Assembly (NCBI GenBank): GCA_943789365.1
Contig: CALSTV010000001.1
Coordinates: forward strand, 1,922,001 to 1,986,000
Direction: 5' to 3'
From: an uncultured Flavobacteriaceae bacterium
GTDB lineage: Bacteria > Bacteroidota > Bacteroidia > Flavobacteriales > Flavobacteriaceae
DNA length: 64,000 nucleotides
This document shows, piece by piece, positions 27,011 through 35,784 of this stretch. Each line of letters begins with the position of its first letter. Positions within the stretch are counted from its first letter, which is position 1. Made by a program: the position numbers and the translations under genes. The notes below the pieces were generated by a model, which was given only the letters and a program-made list of their open reading frames with translations, made no database searches and was not told the DNA's origin.

Positions 27011-28501
27011 ATGAGCGCAAAAAGAGAACCTTGGAAAAATTGGGTGCTATTTATAGCATCTATGGTCGTTGTTTTTTTACTAGGACTGCTAGTTTCAACA
27101 ATTACTGAACGTAAAATAGAAGCAAAGTATGCCTATACGCCTGTAACGAAAATAAAGCCAGGTGAACCTAGAAATGAAGTTTGGGGAGAAAACTTTCCTC
27201 GAGAATTTGAGTCGTACTACAGAACTGCTGACTCTACATTCCAATCCAAACACAATGGAAATAAAAACATTGACATGCTCGAAGTAGATCCTCGATTGGT
27301 GGTGCTTTGGGCAGGTTACGGATTTTCTAAGGATTACAACCAAGGGCGTGGACATGTATATGCAGTAGAAGATCTTCGCAATACACTTAGAACCGGTGGA
27401 CCTGAAGGAAAAGAGGATGGTCCTATGCCTTCCACTTGTTGGACTTGTAAATCTCCTGATGTGCCGAGAATTATGAACGAACACGGTGTAGAGGAATTTT
27501 ACAAGGGCAAATGGGGGAAATTAGGTGCTGAGATTATCAACCCAATTGGTTGTGCTGATTGCCACGATTCTGAAACAATGAATTTAAAAGTCACTAGACC
27601 AGCGCTTATCGAAGCTTTTGAAAGACAAGGAAAAGACATCAAAAAAGCTACACATAACGAAATGCGATCTCTAGTGTGCGCGCAGTGTCATGTAGAATAC
27701 TATTTCAATAAAAAATTACCTGGAAAAGAGGGGACACCTTATTTGGTATTCCCATGGGATGACGGTCAAACTGTAGAAGATATGGAAACCTATTACGACC
27801 GAGTAGGACATGTAGATTGGGTTCATAAGTTAAGTAGAGCTCCTATGTTAAAGGCGCAACATCCAGGATATGAAGTATATAAAATGGGAATTCATGGTCA
27901 GCGTGGCGTTTCTTGTGCAGATTGTCACATGCCTTATAAAACAGAAGGTGGACAGAAGTTTACCGATCACCATATTCAATCTCCTTTAAACAATGTGGCC
28001 AATTCTTGTCAAGTCTGTCACCGTGAAGAAAAAGATGTATTGACTAAAAATGTCTATGACAATCAAGACAGAATTCTAGAAAACAGAGACCAGTTAGAAC
28101 GTTTGTTAGTGCGTGCACATGTAGAAGCAAAACAATGTTGGGATTTAGGAGCAACAGAAGCTCAAATGAAAGACATCTTGCACGGTATCCGACTGGGACA
28201 ATGGAGATGGGATTATGCAGCCGCTTCACATGGAGGTTCGTTCCATGCCCCTGTTGAGTTAGGTAGAGTGATTGGAAAAGGAATCGATATTACACAGGAA
28301 ACACGAATAAAACTGGGTAGATTGCTGATGACTCTTGGTTATAAAGGTGAAGTACCGTATCCTCCAATTGAGACCAAAGCAGCTGCTCAAAAATTCATTG
28401 GATTACCGATGGCGAAACTGGAAGCAGAGAAAGAAAAATTTAAAAAGAATGTATTGCCGAAATGGGATGAAGAGGCAAAACAAAGAGAAGCAAATTATTA
28501 G
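27011..28501 (+). CDS. nrfA: Ammonia-forming cytochrome c nitrite reductase catalytic subunit
   Basis: A 496-residue periplasmic pentahaem enzyme that reduces nitrite to ammonium with six electrons. An uncleaved or cleaved N-terminal signal/anchor (about 11-32) is present. The active-site haem motif is the diagnostic CWTCK (143-147), with Lys instead of His. The other four haem sites are CADCH, CAQCH, CADCH and CQVCH. The conserved region HGQRGVSCADCHMPY and later HDNL-like histidines for distal ligation are visible. It forms an operon with nrfH upstream and the cytochrome c maturation genes resB and ccsA downstream. Confidence 0.97.
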   Translation: MSAKREPWKNWVLFIASMVVVFLLGLLVSTITERKIEAKYAYTPVTKIKPGEPRNEVWGENFPREFESYYRTADSTFQSKHNGNKNIDMLEVDPRLVVLWAGYGFSKDYNQGRGHVYAVEDLRNTLRTGGPEGKEDGPMPSTCWTCKSPDVPRIMNEHGVEEFYKGKWGKLGAEIINPIGCADCHDSETMNLKVTRPALIEAFERQGKDIKKATHNEMRSLVCAQCHVEYYFNKKLPGKEGTPYLVFPWDDGQTVEDMETYYDRVGHVDWVHKLSRAPMLKAQHPGYEVYKMGIHGQRGVSCADCHMPYKTEGGQKFTDHHIQSPLNNVANSCQVCHREEKDVLTKNVYDNQDRILENRDQLERLLVRAHVEAKQCWDLGATEAQMKDILHGIRLGQWRWDYAAASHGGSFHAPVELGRVIGKGIDITQETRIKLGRLLMTLGYKGEVPYPPIETKAAAQKFIGLPMAKLEAEKEKFKKNVLPKWDEEAKQREANY

Positions 28502-28528
28502 TATCTTCGTTTTGTTTACAAGTTCTTT

Positions 28529-29779
28529 ATGACGCAAACCATTCAGAAAAATAAAAGAGCCTTTTGGGAGCACCCTTGGAGCTATATGGAATCATTTTTC
28601 ATTGGCATAGGGTTGCTTCTAACAGGTTTTATTATTGAATTGAGTATTCCTTCAAGTGAGGCTTTTTTAATTGCCTATCCTTATAATATTCTATTTTTAG
28701 GAGGTTATGTGCTTATATTATTTGTCGTCTACAAATGGTTTTCTGATATTCAATTGATTCGCTGGCTCACAAAAGTACCAGCTTCTATATCTTCCATAGT
28801 ATTGGTGACCTTTATGGTGATGATCATGGGAATAGTGCCGCAAATTCCTTCTGAGAACAATTTTGTTACAAAGTTTGGACTCAACCATATTACTACTCAT
28901 TGGGCTTTTCTATTGATTTTATTTCAATTTTTAACGTGTCTTGGTTTGGTAACCGTCAAAAGACTATTGCAATTTAGTTGGGCAAATTTTGGTTTTGTGG
29001 TGAGCCATTTAGGCTTGTTTATTGCCTTAGTGGCTGGTGTTCTGGGTAGTGGTGATTTACAGCGGTTATCTCTCAATGTATATGAAGGCAAAGCGAGTTT
29101 TACGGCATTTGATGATGATAACCAAGAAGTTCACCTGCCTTTCGCTTTTTATTTGAATGATTTTATCATAGAAGAATACAGCCCTAAGTTGGCTTTGGTT
29201 GATAACAAATCGGGAAGTATAGCGCACAATAACGGAAAAAATTTATATCTGGTTGAAAAGGGTGAAACCTATTATTTTCAAGATATTGAAGTCCATATAA
29301 AAGACTATTTAGCAAATGCAGGAAAGCATGGTCCTAAGTATTTCTTTGTCAATGAAGTGGGTTCTCCCCCGGCTGCTTTTGTTTCAGTTAAAAACAGTAA
29401 AAATGACAGTTTGGTGGAAGGTTGGATTAGTAGTGGAAGTTTTAGATATCCCTATGAATCTCTTAAAATAAATGAGGAGTATTCAATTGTGATGACCATC
29501 CCTGAACCTAAAGAATTCAGTTCGGATATCGATATTCTTACCAAAGAAGGAGAACGTATTCATGCGGTATTAAAAGTAAATGAATCCTTTCCTTATAAAG
29601 GTTGGGATATTTATCAATTGAGTTATGATGAAACCATGGGGAAATGGTCAGATTTGAGCGTAATTGAATTGGTAAGAGATCCTTGGTTACCTGTGATTTA
29701 TACCGGTATATTTATGATGATAGCAGGCGCCCTAAATATGTTTTGGTTGGGGAATACAATGAATAAAAATCAAAAGTAA
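28529..29779 (+). CDS. ResB-like cytochrome c biogenesis protein
   Basis: A 416-residue membrane protein of the System II cytochrome c maturation pathway. The N-terminal part has about four transmembrane segments (about 20-185). A large periplasmic domain (about 190-385) includes FAFYLNDFIIEEYSPKLAL and KAVLKVNESFPYKGWDIYQLSY-like text, followed by a final helix near 390-408. ResB works with CcsA to carry haem across the membrane and attach it to CxxCH motifs. Placing these genes directly after nrfHA suggests a dedicated haem ligation pair for NrfA, whose CWTCK site often needs special ligation. Its stop overlaps the ccsA start by one base (TAATG). Confidence 0.85.
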   Translation: MTQTIQKNKRAFWEHPWSYMESFFIGIGLLLTGFIIELSIPSSEAFLIAYPYNILFLGGYVLILFVVYKWFSDIQLIRWLTKVPASISSIVLVTFMVMIMGIVPQIPSENNFVTKFGLNHITTHWAFLLILFQFLTCLGLVTVKRLLQFSWANFGFVVSHLGLFIALVAGVLGSGDLQRLSLNVYEGKASFTAFDDDNQEVHLPFAFYLNDFIIEEYSPKLALVDNKSGSIAHNNGKNLYLVEKGETYYFQDIEVHIKDYLANAGKHGPKYFFVNEVGSPPAAFVSVKNSKNDSLVEGWISSGSFRYPYESLKINEEYSIVMTIPEPKEFSSDIDILTKEGERIHAVLKVNESFPYKGWDIYQLSYDETMGKWSDLSVIELVRDPWLPVIYTGIFMMIAGALNMFWLGNTMNKNQK

Positions 29780-30582
29780 TGACTTGGATAGACTTTCCTT
29801 TTTACAGTAGTATTGTTGGCATTCTTTGGTTGGTAGGGCTCGTTTTACTTGGCTTGTCTTATCGCAATGATGGTTATCTAAATTTTGCCAACAGTGTGTT
29901 GTTTATGGGTTGGGTAGTATTGCTTGTTTTTGTTGGTAAATTGTGGGTTGAGTTAGACCGACCTCCCATGAGAACCTTGGGTGAAACCCGTTTATGGTAT
30001 GCAACCTTTTTACCTTTAGTTGGCTTTATAACCTATTTTCGTTGGCGATACAAATGGTTTTTGGCGTATAGCATTGCATTGGCCGGTGTGTTTTTGATAA
30101 TAAATTATTTGAATCCAGAGACCTATTCAAAAACGCTGATGCCAGCTTTACAGAGTCCGTGGTTTGTGCCACATGTTTTGGTGTATTTGTTTTCCTATGC
30201 CGTATTGGCGGCTTCAAGTATCGTAGCTGTAAAAGGAATAGTAGACAGATATCAAGGGAATTTTACCATAGAAACACTTAAATTGGCAGACAATCTTGTA
30301 TATATTGGTTTTGCCTTTCTAACTTTTGGCCTATTGTTTGGTGCCATGTGGGCAAAAGAAGCTTGGGGGCACTATTGGACTTGGGATCCAAAAGAAATTT
30401 GGGCGTTTCTTACTTGGATGGGGTATTTAACGTACATTCATTACCGCTATTTCCACAGTCATAAAACCAAACAAGCACTAACCATATTGGCACTTGCTTT
30501 TGTGGTTTTGTTGGTGTGCTGGTTTGGGGTCAATTATTTGCCGGTGGCGCAGACAAGTGTTCATACTTATACCCAGCAATAA
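29779..30582 (+). CDS. ccsA: CcsA-like cytochrome c synthase subunit
   Basis: A 267-residue polytopic membrane protein of the CcmF/CcsA haem-handling family. The hallmark tryptophan-rich motif is present near residue 195 as WGHYWTWDPKEIWAFLTW. Histidines likely to hold haem are seen in WFVPHVLVY, the later IHYRYFHSH and the loop before the last helix. About eight transmembrane segments are present. Together with ResB it forms the System II cytochrome c synthase, here encoded with nrfHA. The operon ends at the terminator 30587-30611. Confidence 0.93.
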   Translation: MTWIDFPFYSSIVGILWLVGLVLLGLSYRNDGYLNFANSVLFMGWVVLLVFVGKLWVELDRPPMRTLGETRLWYATFLPLVGFITYFRWRYKWFLAYSIALAGVFLIINYLNPETYSKTLMPALQSPWFVPHVLVYLFSYAVLAASSIVAVKGIVDRYQGNFTIETLKLADNLVYIGFAFLTFGLLFGAMWAKEAWGHYWTWDPKEIWAFLTWMGYLTYIHYRYFHSHKTKQALTILALAFVVLLVCWFGVNYLPVAQTSVHTYTQQ

Positions 30583-30586
30583 CAAA

Positions 30587-30611
30587 AAAACCTCTCAATT
30601 TGAGAGGTTTT
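30587..30611. terminator. Bidirectional terminator between ccsA and trpS
   Basis: 11-bp perfect stem AAAACCTCTCA (30587-30597) / TGAGAGGTTTT (30601-30611) with a 3-base loop. A-rich and T-rich flanks serve the converging transcripts on both strands. Confidence 0.88.
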
Positions 30612-30631
30612 GTATTCAAATAAGCGTGTCT

Positions 30632-31600
30632 TTAATAGCCTAATTTCTGACGTGTTCTTTGCAGTACATCTGCAGCTACTTTTTTTGCTTTTTCAGCACC
30701 AATTGCAAGTGCTTTGTCTATTTCAGAAAGGTTATTCATATAATAATTGTACTTTTCTCTTTGCACAGCATATTTTTCAAGCAATAACTCATAATAAGCT
30801 TGCTTGGCGTGTCCGTAACCGTAATTCCCGCCTTCGTATTTTGCACGTAAATCCGCTGTTTGTTCTTCGGAAGCAATTAACTTGTACAGCGCAAAAAGAT
30901 TACAGGTGTCAGGGTCCTTTGGGTCTTCCATAGGAGTGCTATCCGTTTTGATTTTCATGACTTGTTTTCGCAACTTCTTATCATCTAAAAAGATATCGAT
31001 AATATTTCCTTGCGATTTACTCATTTTACCGCCATTCGTACCTGGAACGTACATGGTGTCTTTTTGAATCTTTGCATCTGGTAAAACAAATGTTTCTCCC
31101 ATTTGATGGTTAAACCTACTCGCCACGTCTCTAGTCATTTCTAAATGTTGCAATTGGTCTTTCCCCACAGGAATGATCTCAGCGTCGTATAATAAAATAT
31201 CCGCAGCCATTAACATAGGGTAACCAAATAAACCTGCATTGACGTCTTCCAAACGATCTGACTTATCCTTAAAAGAGTGTGCTAAAGTCAATCTTTGGTA
31301 CGGGTAATAACAACTCAAATACCAAGAGAGTTCTGTAACTTCTGGAATGTCGCTTTGTCTGTAAAAGACAGTACTGTCAAGGTTTAAGCCAAACGCTAGC
31401 CAAGCTGCCGCAGTGCTATAGGTGTTAGCTCTTAGGGTTTCTCCATCTTTAATTTGCGTTAACGAATGCAAATCGGCAATAAATAAAAACGATTCATTCT
31501 TTGGATTGTTGGCCATTTCTATTGCGGGAATAATTGCTCCCAATAAATTCCCCAAATGCGGAGTTCCAGTACTTTGTACGCCTGTTAAAATTCTTGACAT
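30632..31600 (-). CDS. trpS: Tryptophanyl-tRNA synthetase
   Basis: A 322-residue class Ic aminoacyl-tRNA synthetase that charges tRNA-Trp. The N-terminal HIGH-type signature is GTPHLGN in LTGVQSTGTPHLGNLLGA, the specificity region is LLYDAEIIPVGKDQLQHLEM, and the KMSKS loop is GGKMSKSQGN. The length matches bacterial TrpRS. It is a single gene, convergent with the nrf operon. Confidence 0.97.
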   Translation of the reverse strand: MSRILTGVQSTGTPHLGNLLGAIIPAIEMANNPKNESFLFIADLHSLTQIKDGETLRANTYSTAAAWLAFGLNLDSTVFYRQSDIPEVTELSWYLSCYYPYQRLTLAHSFKDKSDRLEDVNAGLFGYPMLMAADILLYDAEIIPVGKDQLQHLEMTRDVASRFNHQMGETFVLPDAKIQKDTMYVPGTNGGKMSKSQGNIIDIFLDDKKLRKQVMKIKTDSTPMEDPKDPDTCNLFALYKLIASEEQTADLRAKYEGGNYGYGHAKQAYYELLLEKYAVQREKYNYYMNNLSEIDKALAIGAEKAKKVAADVLQRTRQKLGY

Positions 31601-31729
31601 TTCATTGTTTTAGATTCACAAAAATACACAAAGTGATTCAGAATAGCAGAAGTTGTTCCGGTAAAAATAGTTGAAATGTGTTGGAATTGAAAAAAGGACA
31701 TTACATCCAGAGAAATAGCTTAATTTTGA

Positions 31730-32470
31730 ATGATGAAAAACATAATGCTAAATAGTTTACGACTTCTTTGGAGAGTGTGGTTCTACCTGCTGTTCACTGT
31801 GGTGTTGTTTGTTTTTTCTCCGGTTTTTATTGTGGTAACAGCTCGAAAAAGGTGGTATCCTGTTTTTTTTAAAGTAGCTCGAATTTGGGCAAAGCTTATC
31901 CTATTTGGAATGGGGTTCTCAATCAAAAGACTAAGTAAACCTTCCTTTATTAAAGACAAGAGTTACGTGTTTATTGCCAATCATACCTCTATAGTAGATA
32001 TAATGCTTATGTTAGTGATTGTAGAGAATCCTTTTGTTTTTGTGGGAAAAAAGGAATTGGCAAAGATTCCAGTATTTGGTTTTTTTTATAGCAGAACATG
32101 TGTTTTAGTAGATAGGCGTGATATCAAAAGTAAGGCAAAAGTTTTTGCTCAGGTTGCTAAGAAAGTAGGTATGGGGTTGAGTGTTTGTATTTTTCCTGAA
32201 GGCCTAGTGCCCGATGATGAGTCCATTGTATTACATGCTTTTAACAGAGGAGCTTTTAGTATGGCAATAGCACATCATTTGCCAATTGTTCCTATTGTAT
32301 TTTACGATTGTAAACTTCGATTTTCATACACGTTTTTTAGTGGAGGACCGGGGCCATTGCGTGTAAAATTTCTTCCAATTATAGAAACAGATTCACTAAA
32401 GCCAAAGGATTGGGTCAATTTAAAAAACGACTGTTACGAACAACTGTATACCTGTCTAATTTCCGATTAG
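31730..32470 (+). CDS. plsC: 1-acyl-sn-glycerol-3-phosphate acyltransferase
   Basis: A 246-residue membrane-associated acyltransferase of phospholipid synthesis that adds the second acyl chain to lysophosphatidate. The NHxxxxD motif is NHTSIVD, the second block is VDRRDIKSKAKVF, and the third is FPEGLVPDDE. It has an N-terminal hydrophobic helix. Start: ATG 31730, 31733 or 31745 are all in frame; I keep the first. A TAATTTTG -7-like element at 31721-31728 sits almost on the start, which would favour ATG 31745 if it is a real promoter. Confidence 0.9.
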   Translation: MMKNIMLNSLRLLWRVWFYLLFTVVLFVFSPVFIVVTARKRWYPVFFKVARIWAKLILFGMGFSIKRLSKPSFIKDKSYVFIANHTSIVDIMLMLVIVENPFVFVGKKELAKIPVFGFFYSRTCVLVDRRDIKSKAKVFAQVAKKVGMGLSVCIFPEGLVPDDESIVLHAFNRGAFSMAIAHHLPIVPIVFYDCKLRFSYTFFSGGPGPLRVKFLPIIETDSLKPKDWVNLKNDCYEQLYTCLISD

Positions 32471-32530
32471 GATATTTTCAAATTTCGTTATTTTTTCGTA
32501 TCTTATAAAGAACATAATTACTGTTTTATT

Positions 32531-33181
32531 ATGGAGTTTAACGTAACATATTATTCTGATAAGGAAGAGAAATTAAATATACTTTCTCATGGGATTGGTG
32601 TGGTGTTAAGTTTGATCGCCTTTCCATTTTTAATCAGCAAATCATTGAAAACAGATGATCCACTGGTAGTTTTGAGTTTTGTTATTTACGGTTTGAGTAT
32701 GATTGTATTATATACTGCCTCAACTTTATATCACAGTGCCGTGAATAAGAGAATTCGTTTTTTCTTTAATATTTTTGATCACGCAGCTATTTATATTCTA
32801 ATTGCAGGAACGTATGCGCCAGTTGCATTAATTGTATTGCAAGGAAGAATAGGCTGGATAGTTTTTGGTTTCTCTTGGCTGTTTGCTATTATTGGTGTTT
32901 TGTATAAATGGTTTTTTATTGGGAGATATAGAGCTGTATCGGTGATTACATATGTCCTTATGGGGTGGATGATTATTTTTGCATTAGAACCACTACTTCA
33001 GAATTTCAGAAGAGAAGGTCTTTTACTTTTGCTGGCTGGCGGGATTTTTTATTCGATAGGTGCTGTTCTTTTTGTGTTGCCAAAAGTCCCTTACAATCAT
33101 GCGATTTTTCACGTCTTGGTGTTGTTAGGGAGTTTTACGCATTTTATTGCGATTTATTGTTTTGTTTTGAATCCCTTGTAA
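32531..33181 (+). CDS. trhA: TrhA/hemolysin III family membrane protein
   Basis: A 216-residue PAQR-like protein with seven transmembrane segments. The conserved marks are the N-terminal EEKLNILSHGIGVV with the first metal-site His, STLYHSAVNKRIRFFFNIFDHAAIYILIAGTY around the second, and KVPYNHAIFHVLVLLGSFTHFIAI with the closing histidines. The family keeps membrane fluidity in other bacteria; the old name hemolysin III is historic. It lies 60 bases after plsC, another membrane-lipid gene, so a shared role in lipid homeostasis is plausible. Confidence 0.93.
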   Translation: MEFNVTYYSDKEEKLNILSHGIGVVLSLIAFPFLISKSLKTDDPLVVLSFVIYGLSMIVLYTASTLYHSAVNKRIRFFFNIFDHAAIYILIAGTYAPVALIVLQGRIGWIVFGFSWLFAIIGVLYKWFFIGRYRAVSVITYVLMGWMIIFALEPLLQNFRREGLLLLLAGGIFYSIGAVLFVLPKVPYNHAIFHVLVLLGSFTHFIAIYCFVLNPL

Positions 33182-33242
33182 ACATTGTTGAAGCGCTTTT
33201 TCAAATTAATGTGTATTTTAGTGGAAAATTCATTTTGAATCT

Positions 33243-33983
33243 ATGTTGAAATTATTATTAATTGACGACGAAGTCGATGCGCTGGAGGTGTTGGAGTGGA
33301 AGTTAAAAAAATATGTATCCAATATTGAGGTTACGATGTGTTCAAGTGCTATCAAGGCGCTCAAAATTTGTGAGGACTTAAAACCTGATATCGTCTTTTT
33401 AGATATACAAATGCCAGAAATGAATGGATTTTCTTTTTTAGAAAACTTAACTTCTAAAAACTTTAAATTAATATTTACTACAGCTTTTGACGAATTTGCT
33501 CTTAAAGCTATAAAGGAAAATGCCATAGACTACTTATTGAAGCCTATCGATAAGGCTGAACTGATTCATGCTGTTGAAAAAGCAAGACTAAGCATTGAAA
33601 ATGATGACTTGGGAGCAAAGGTGCATTCGTTATTGAATACAATACATAATCCACCTTGTAAAATTAATATTTCGGCAGATGGAAAAATTTATATTATAGA
33701 ACCACATGATGTTATCATGCTTCAGGCTGATAAAAGTTATACGACAATTTTTTTAAAATCGAATCAAAAAATAGTCGTTTCCAAAACGTTAAAAGAAGTA
33801 GAAAAGAAATTCATGATGCATTCTTTTTATCGTGTACATAATTCATATTTGATAAACCTAGATCATGTGAAAGCTTATTTGAAAAGAATGGGAGGAGAAT
33901 TGGTCTTAACAAATGAACTAACCGCCAGTGTTAGTAGGAATAAAAAGATTGAATTAATGAACAAATTGCAACTTACGAATTAG
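33243..33983 (+). CDS. LytTR-family response regulator
   Basis: A 246-residue response regulator. The receiver domain (1-120) shows D8/D9, phospho-acceptor D54 in VFLDIQMPEM, and the Lys of YLLKPID. The LytTR DNA-binding domain (about 140-240) shows VIMLQADKSYTTIFLKSN and SFYRVHNSYLINLDHVKAY. The kinase gene starts on the base after its stop codon, so the pair is tightly coupled. Unlike the pair at 397-2186, the regulator comes first. Targets are unknown. Confidence 0.94.
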   Translation: MLKLLLIDDEVDALEVLEWKLKKYVSNIEVTMCSSAIKALKICEDLKPDIVFLDIQMPEMNGFSFLENLTSKNFKLIFTTAFDEFALKAIKENAIDYLLKPIDKAELIHAVEKARLSIENDDLGAKVHSLLNTIHNPPCKINISADGKIYIIEPHDVIMLQADKSYTTIFLKSNQKIVVSKTLKEVEKKFMMHSFYRVHNSYLINLDHVKAYLKRMGGELVLTNELTASVSRNKKIELMNKLQLTN

Positions 33984-34964
33984 ATGTTTAGCGATTTTCA
34001 TTCAGAAATATTTTCATGGATACGAGGTGCTTTATTCGTGTTGTTTATTATCAATATTAGTGTTTATTTTCAGAATAAAAAGCGATTATTTTTAAACTAT
34101 AGTCTTTATCTGTTTTTTGTTTTTTTGTATTTCTTCAAACCGGTGGCCCCTGCGTGGTGTCAACCAATGTATAGGAATAGTTTTGAATTACTCGATTTTG
34201 AACCCATGATTTTTACTTATTTAGGCGTTTTATTGGAGGCACTTGTGTTTACTTATATAATGGGAAGAATTTTCAAGCAAATTATCGAAAAAAAAACCGA
34301 CTTAAAGCTTCAGTACTTGTTAAAACAAAAAGAGACTGCAGAACTGAAGATGACTGCTTTGCAAAGTCAAATGAACCCGCATTTTTTGTTTAATTCTTTG
34401 AACTCTATAAATAATTATGTTTTAAAAAACGATAAAGAACAGGCTTCGGATTATATCAGTTCTTTTTCTCGGTTAATTCGTACGGTCTTAAAAAATTCGG
34501 AAAGAATGCATATTTCTCTATTAGAAGAATTGGACGTTTTAAAAATGTATGTCAATGTTGAGCAAAAGAGAATTAAAGGAGGCTTTGCTTTTTCTGTAAC
34601 AATAGATGATGAATTGTGTTTAACAGAAATAAACGTGCCTCCTCTGTTTTTACAACCTTATATTGAAAACTCAATTTGGCATGGACTCGCTAGAAAGAAG
34701 GGAGAGAAGAAAGTAGAATTGAAACTAACGAAAGAGAAAGATACTATTCATATTGCTATTGAAGACAATGGAGTAGGTTTGAAAAAAGCACTAGAAGAAA
34801 AGTCACAAATAGCATCGAGAAGAAAATCATTTGGAGCCTCTGCTACAGAAAAAAGAATTTACTTAATGTTTGGAGAAGAAAATGTAACCATAGATATACA
34901 AGATACGACAAGTGATACATCTTCAGGTACTCTAGTATTGATAAAATTTCCGATAAAAGCTTAA
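33984..34964 (+). CDS. LytS/YehU-type sensor histidine kinase
   Basis: A 326-residue kinase with two or three N-terminal transmembrane segments (to about residue 97) and a coiled linker. The His_kinase motif LQSQMNPHFLFNSLNSINNY carries the phospho-acceptor H133, and a HATPase_c domain carries LQPYIENSIWHGLARKKG (N box), IAIEDNGVGL and a following Gly-Ala stretch. No large periplasmic sensor is seen, so the signal may be membrane-linked or come from a partner. It is directly downstream of its LytTR regulator. Confidence 0.93.
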   Translation: MFSDFHSEIFSWIRGALFVLFIINISVYFQNKKRLFLNYSLYLFFVFLYFFKPVAPAWCQPMYRNSFELLDFEPMIFTYLGVLLEALVFTYIMGRIFKQIIEKKTDLKLQYLLKQKETAELKMTALQSQMNPHFLFNSLNSINNYVLKNDKEQASDYISSFSRLIRTVLKNSERMHISLLEELDVLKMYVNVEQKRIKGGFAFSVTIDDELCLTEINVPPLFLQPYIENSIWHGLARKKGEKKVELKLTKEKDTIHIAIEDNGVGLKKALEEKSQIASRRKSFGASATEKRIYLMFGEENVTIDIQDTTSDTSSGTLVLIKFPIKA

Positions 34965-35192
34965 ACAAACCCTTTTGTTATTGAAATTAGACAAATTGTT
35001 TTAATTTTTATCGTTAATAGTATGGATTGTAATATTTTCAGTACATTTGCAATAGCTTAAATTGGCTGTATTCTAGCTGTTTAACATATGTTTAATTCAT
35101 GGTGATTGATTTGCATATGAATTAATTTAAAAGTAAATTTAAGAACATAAAAATATTAAAGTATAAATCTTAGGGGTAGGATTTATTTATTC
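34965..35192 (+). other. 3' region with hairpins; possible small RNA
   Basis: A gene-free stretch after the kinase. It holds an exact -7 element, TACATTTG (35042-35049), without a well-spaced TTG. It also holds a 9-bp hairpin TTAATTCAT (35092-35100) / ATGAATTAA (35117-35125) and the motif TTAGGGGTAGGA near 35170. It ends in the strong plus-strand terminator at 35193. It could be a long 3' UTR or an independent RNA of roughly 170 bases. Confidence 0.3.
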
Positions 35193-35231
35193 CTTGGACT
35201 TTCATTCATTTGAAAGTCCAAGTTTTTTTTT
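35193..35231 (+). terminator. Strong rho-independent terminator
   Basis: 12-bp perfect stem CTTGGACTTTCA (35193-35204) / TGAAAGTCCAAG (35211-35222), a 6-base loop and nine T residues on the plus strand. The stop codon of the converging CYTH gene (35206-35208) lies in the loop, so the hairpin overlaps that gene's 3' end. Confidence 0.9.
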
Positions 35232-35700
35232 GCCAATTTTCGAAAGGATTTTTACTCAATTCGGTGTTATAGTACATAGAGATTCCAGTGACCTCTTCTC
35301 CAATCCAACTAGGCTTTTCAAAGACTTCAAGTTCTGATTCAAGTTCTATTTCTGCAATTATTAGCCCTTTGTTTTTTCCTGAAAAGACATCTACTTCAAA
35401 TATATGCGTGTCTTGTTTTACTAAATATCTTACTTTTTCAATTCGGTTTTCTTCGCATAAAGAAAATAATTGCAAACCTTCATGTAAGGGAATTTCGGTT
35501 TCCCATTCGAATCGTGTAGTACCGGTAGCATTTGAAGGCCCCTTGATGGTTAAAAAGCTTTTTTCATTTTGAATACGTACGCGAACAACTCTATTTTTAT
35601 TTGAATTTAAAAAACCTTGTTTAATGTTGTGCTTTTTGTAACTGTCTTTTATAAAATCAATGTTTTTTACCAAAAACTTTCTTTCTATTTCCGTATTCAT
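35206..35700 (-). CDS. CYTH-domain protein (probable inorganic triphosphatase)
   Basis: A 164-residue single-domain CYTH protein. The signature ExExK is the N-terminal EIERKFLV. Further charged strands follow: RVVRVRIQNEKSFLTIKGP, RFEWETEIPL, FEVDVFSGKNKGLIIAEIELE and the late EVTGISMYYNTELSKNPF, all lining the triphosphate tunnel. Short bacterial CYTH proteins usually hydrolyse tripolyphosphate with Mg or Mn; adenylate cyclase activity is a rarer alternative. The last codons and stop lie within the hairpin of the opposing terminator. Confidence 0.9.
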   Translation of the reverse strand: MNTEIERKFLVKNIDFIKDSYKKHNIKQGFLNSNKNRVVRVRIQNEKSFLTIKGPSNATGTTRFEWETEIPLHEGLQLFSLCEENRIEKVRYLVKQDTHIFEVDVFSGKNKGLIIAEIELESELEVFEKPSWIGEEVTGISMYYNTELSKNPFENWQKKTWTFK

Positions 35701-35753
35701 TTAACTGGTTTTTAAGTAAAAATAATACTTTTTATGAAACCAATATTATGAAT

Positions 35754-35761
35754 TATATTTG
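35754..35761 (+). promoter_or_regulatory. -7 element before the MBOAT gene
   Basis: TATATTTG, an exact TAnnTTTG match, 23 bases before the ATG at 35785. It probably drives the whole MBOAT-AlgJ-porZ-recO-receptor unit. No -33 TTG is apparent. Confidence 0.45.
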
Positions 35762-35784
35762 CTTTTTAACTATTAACTTTCAAG

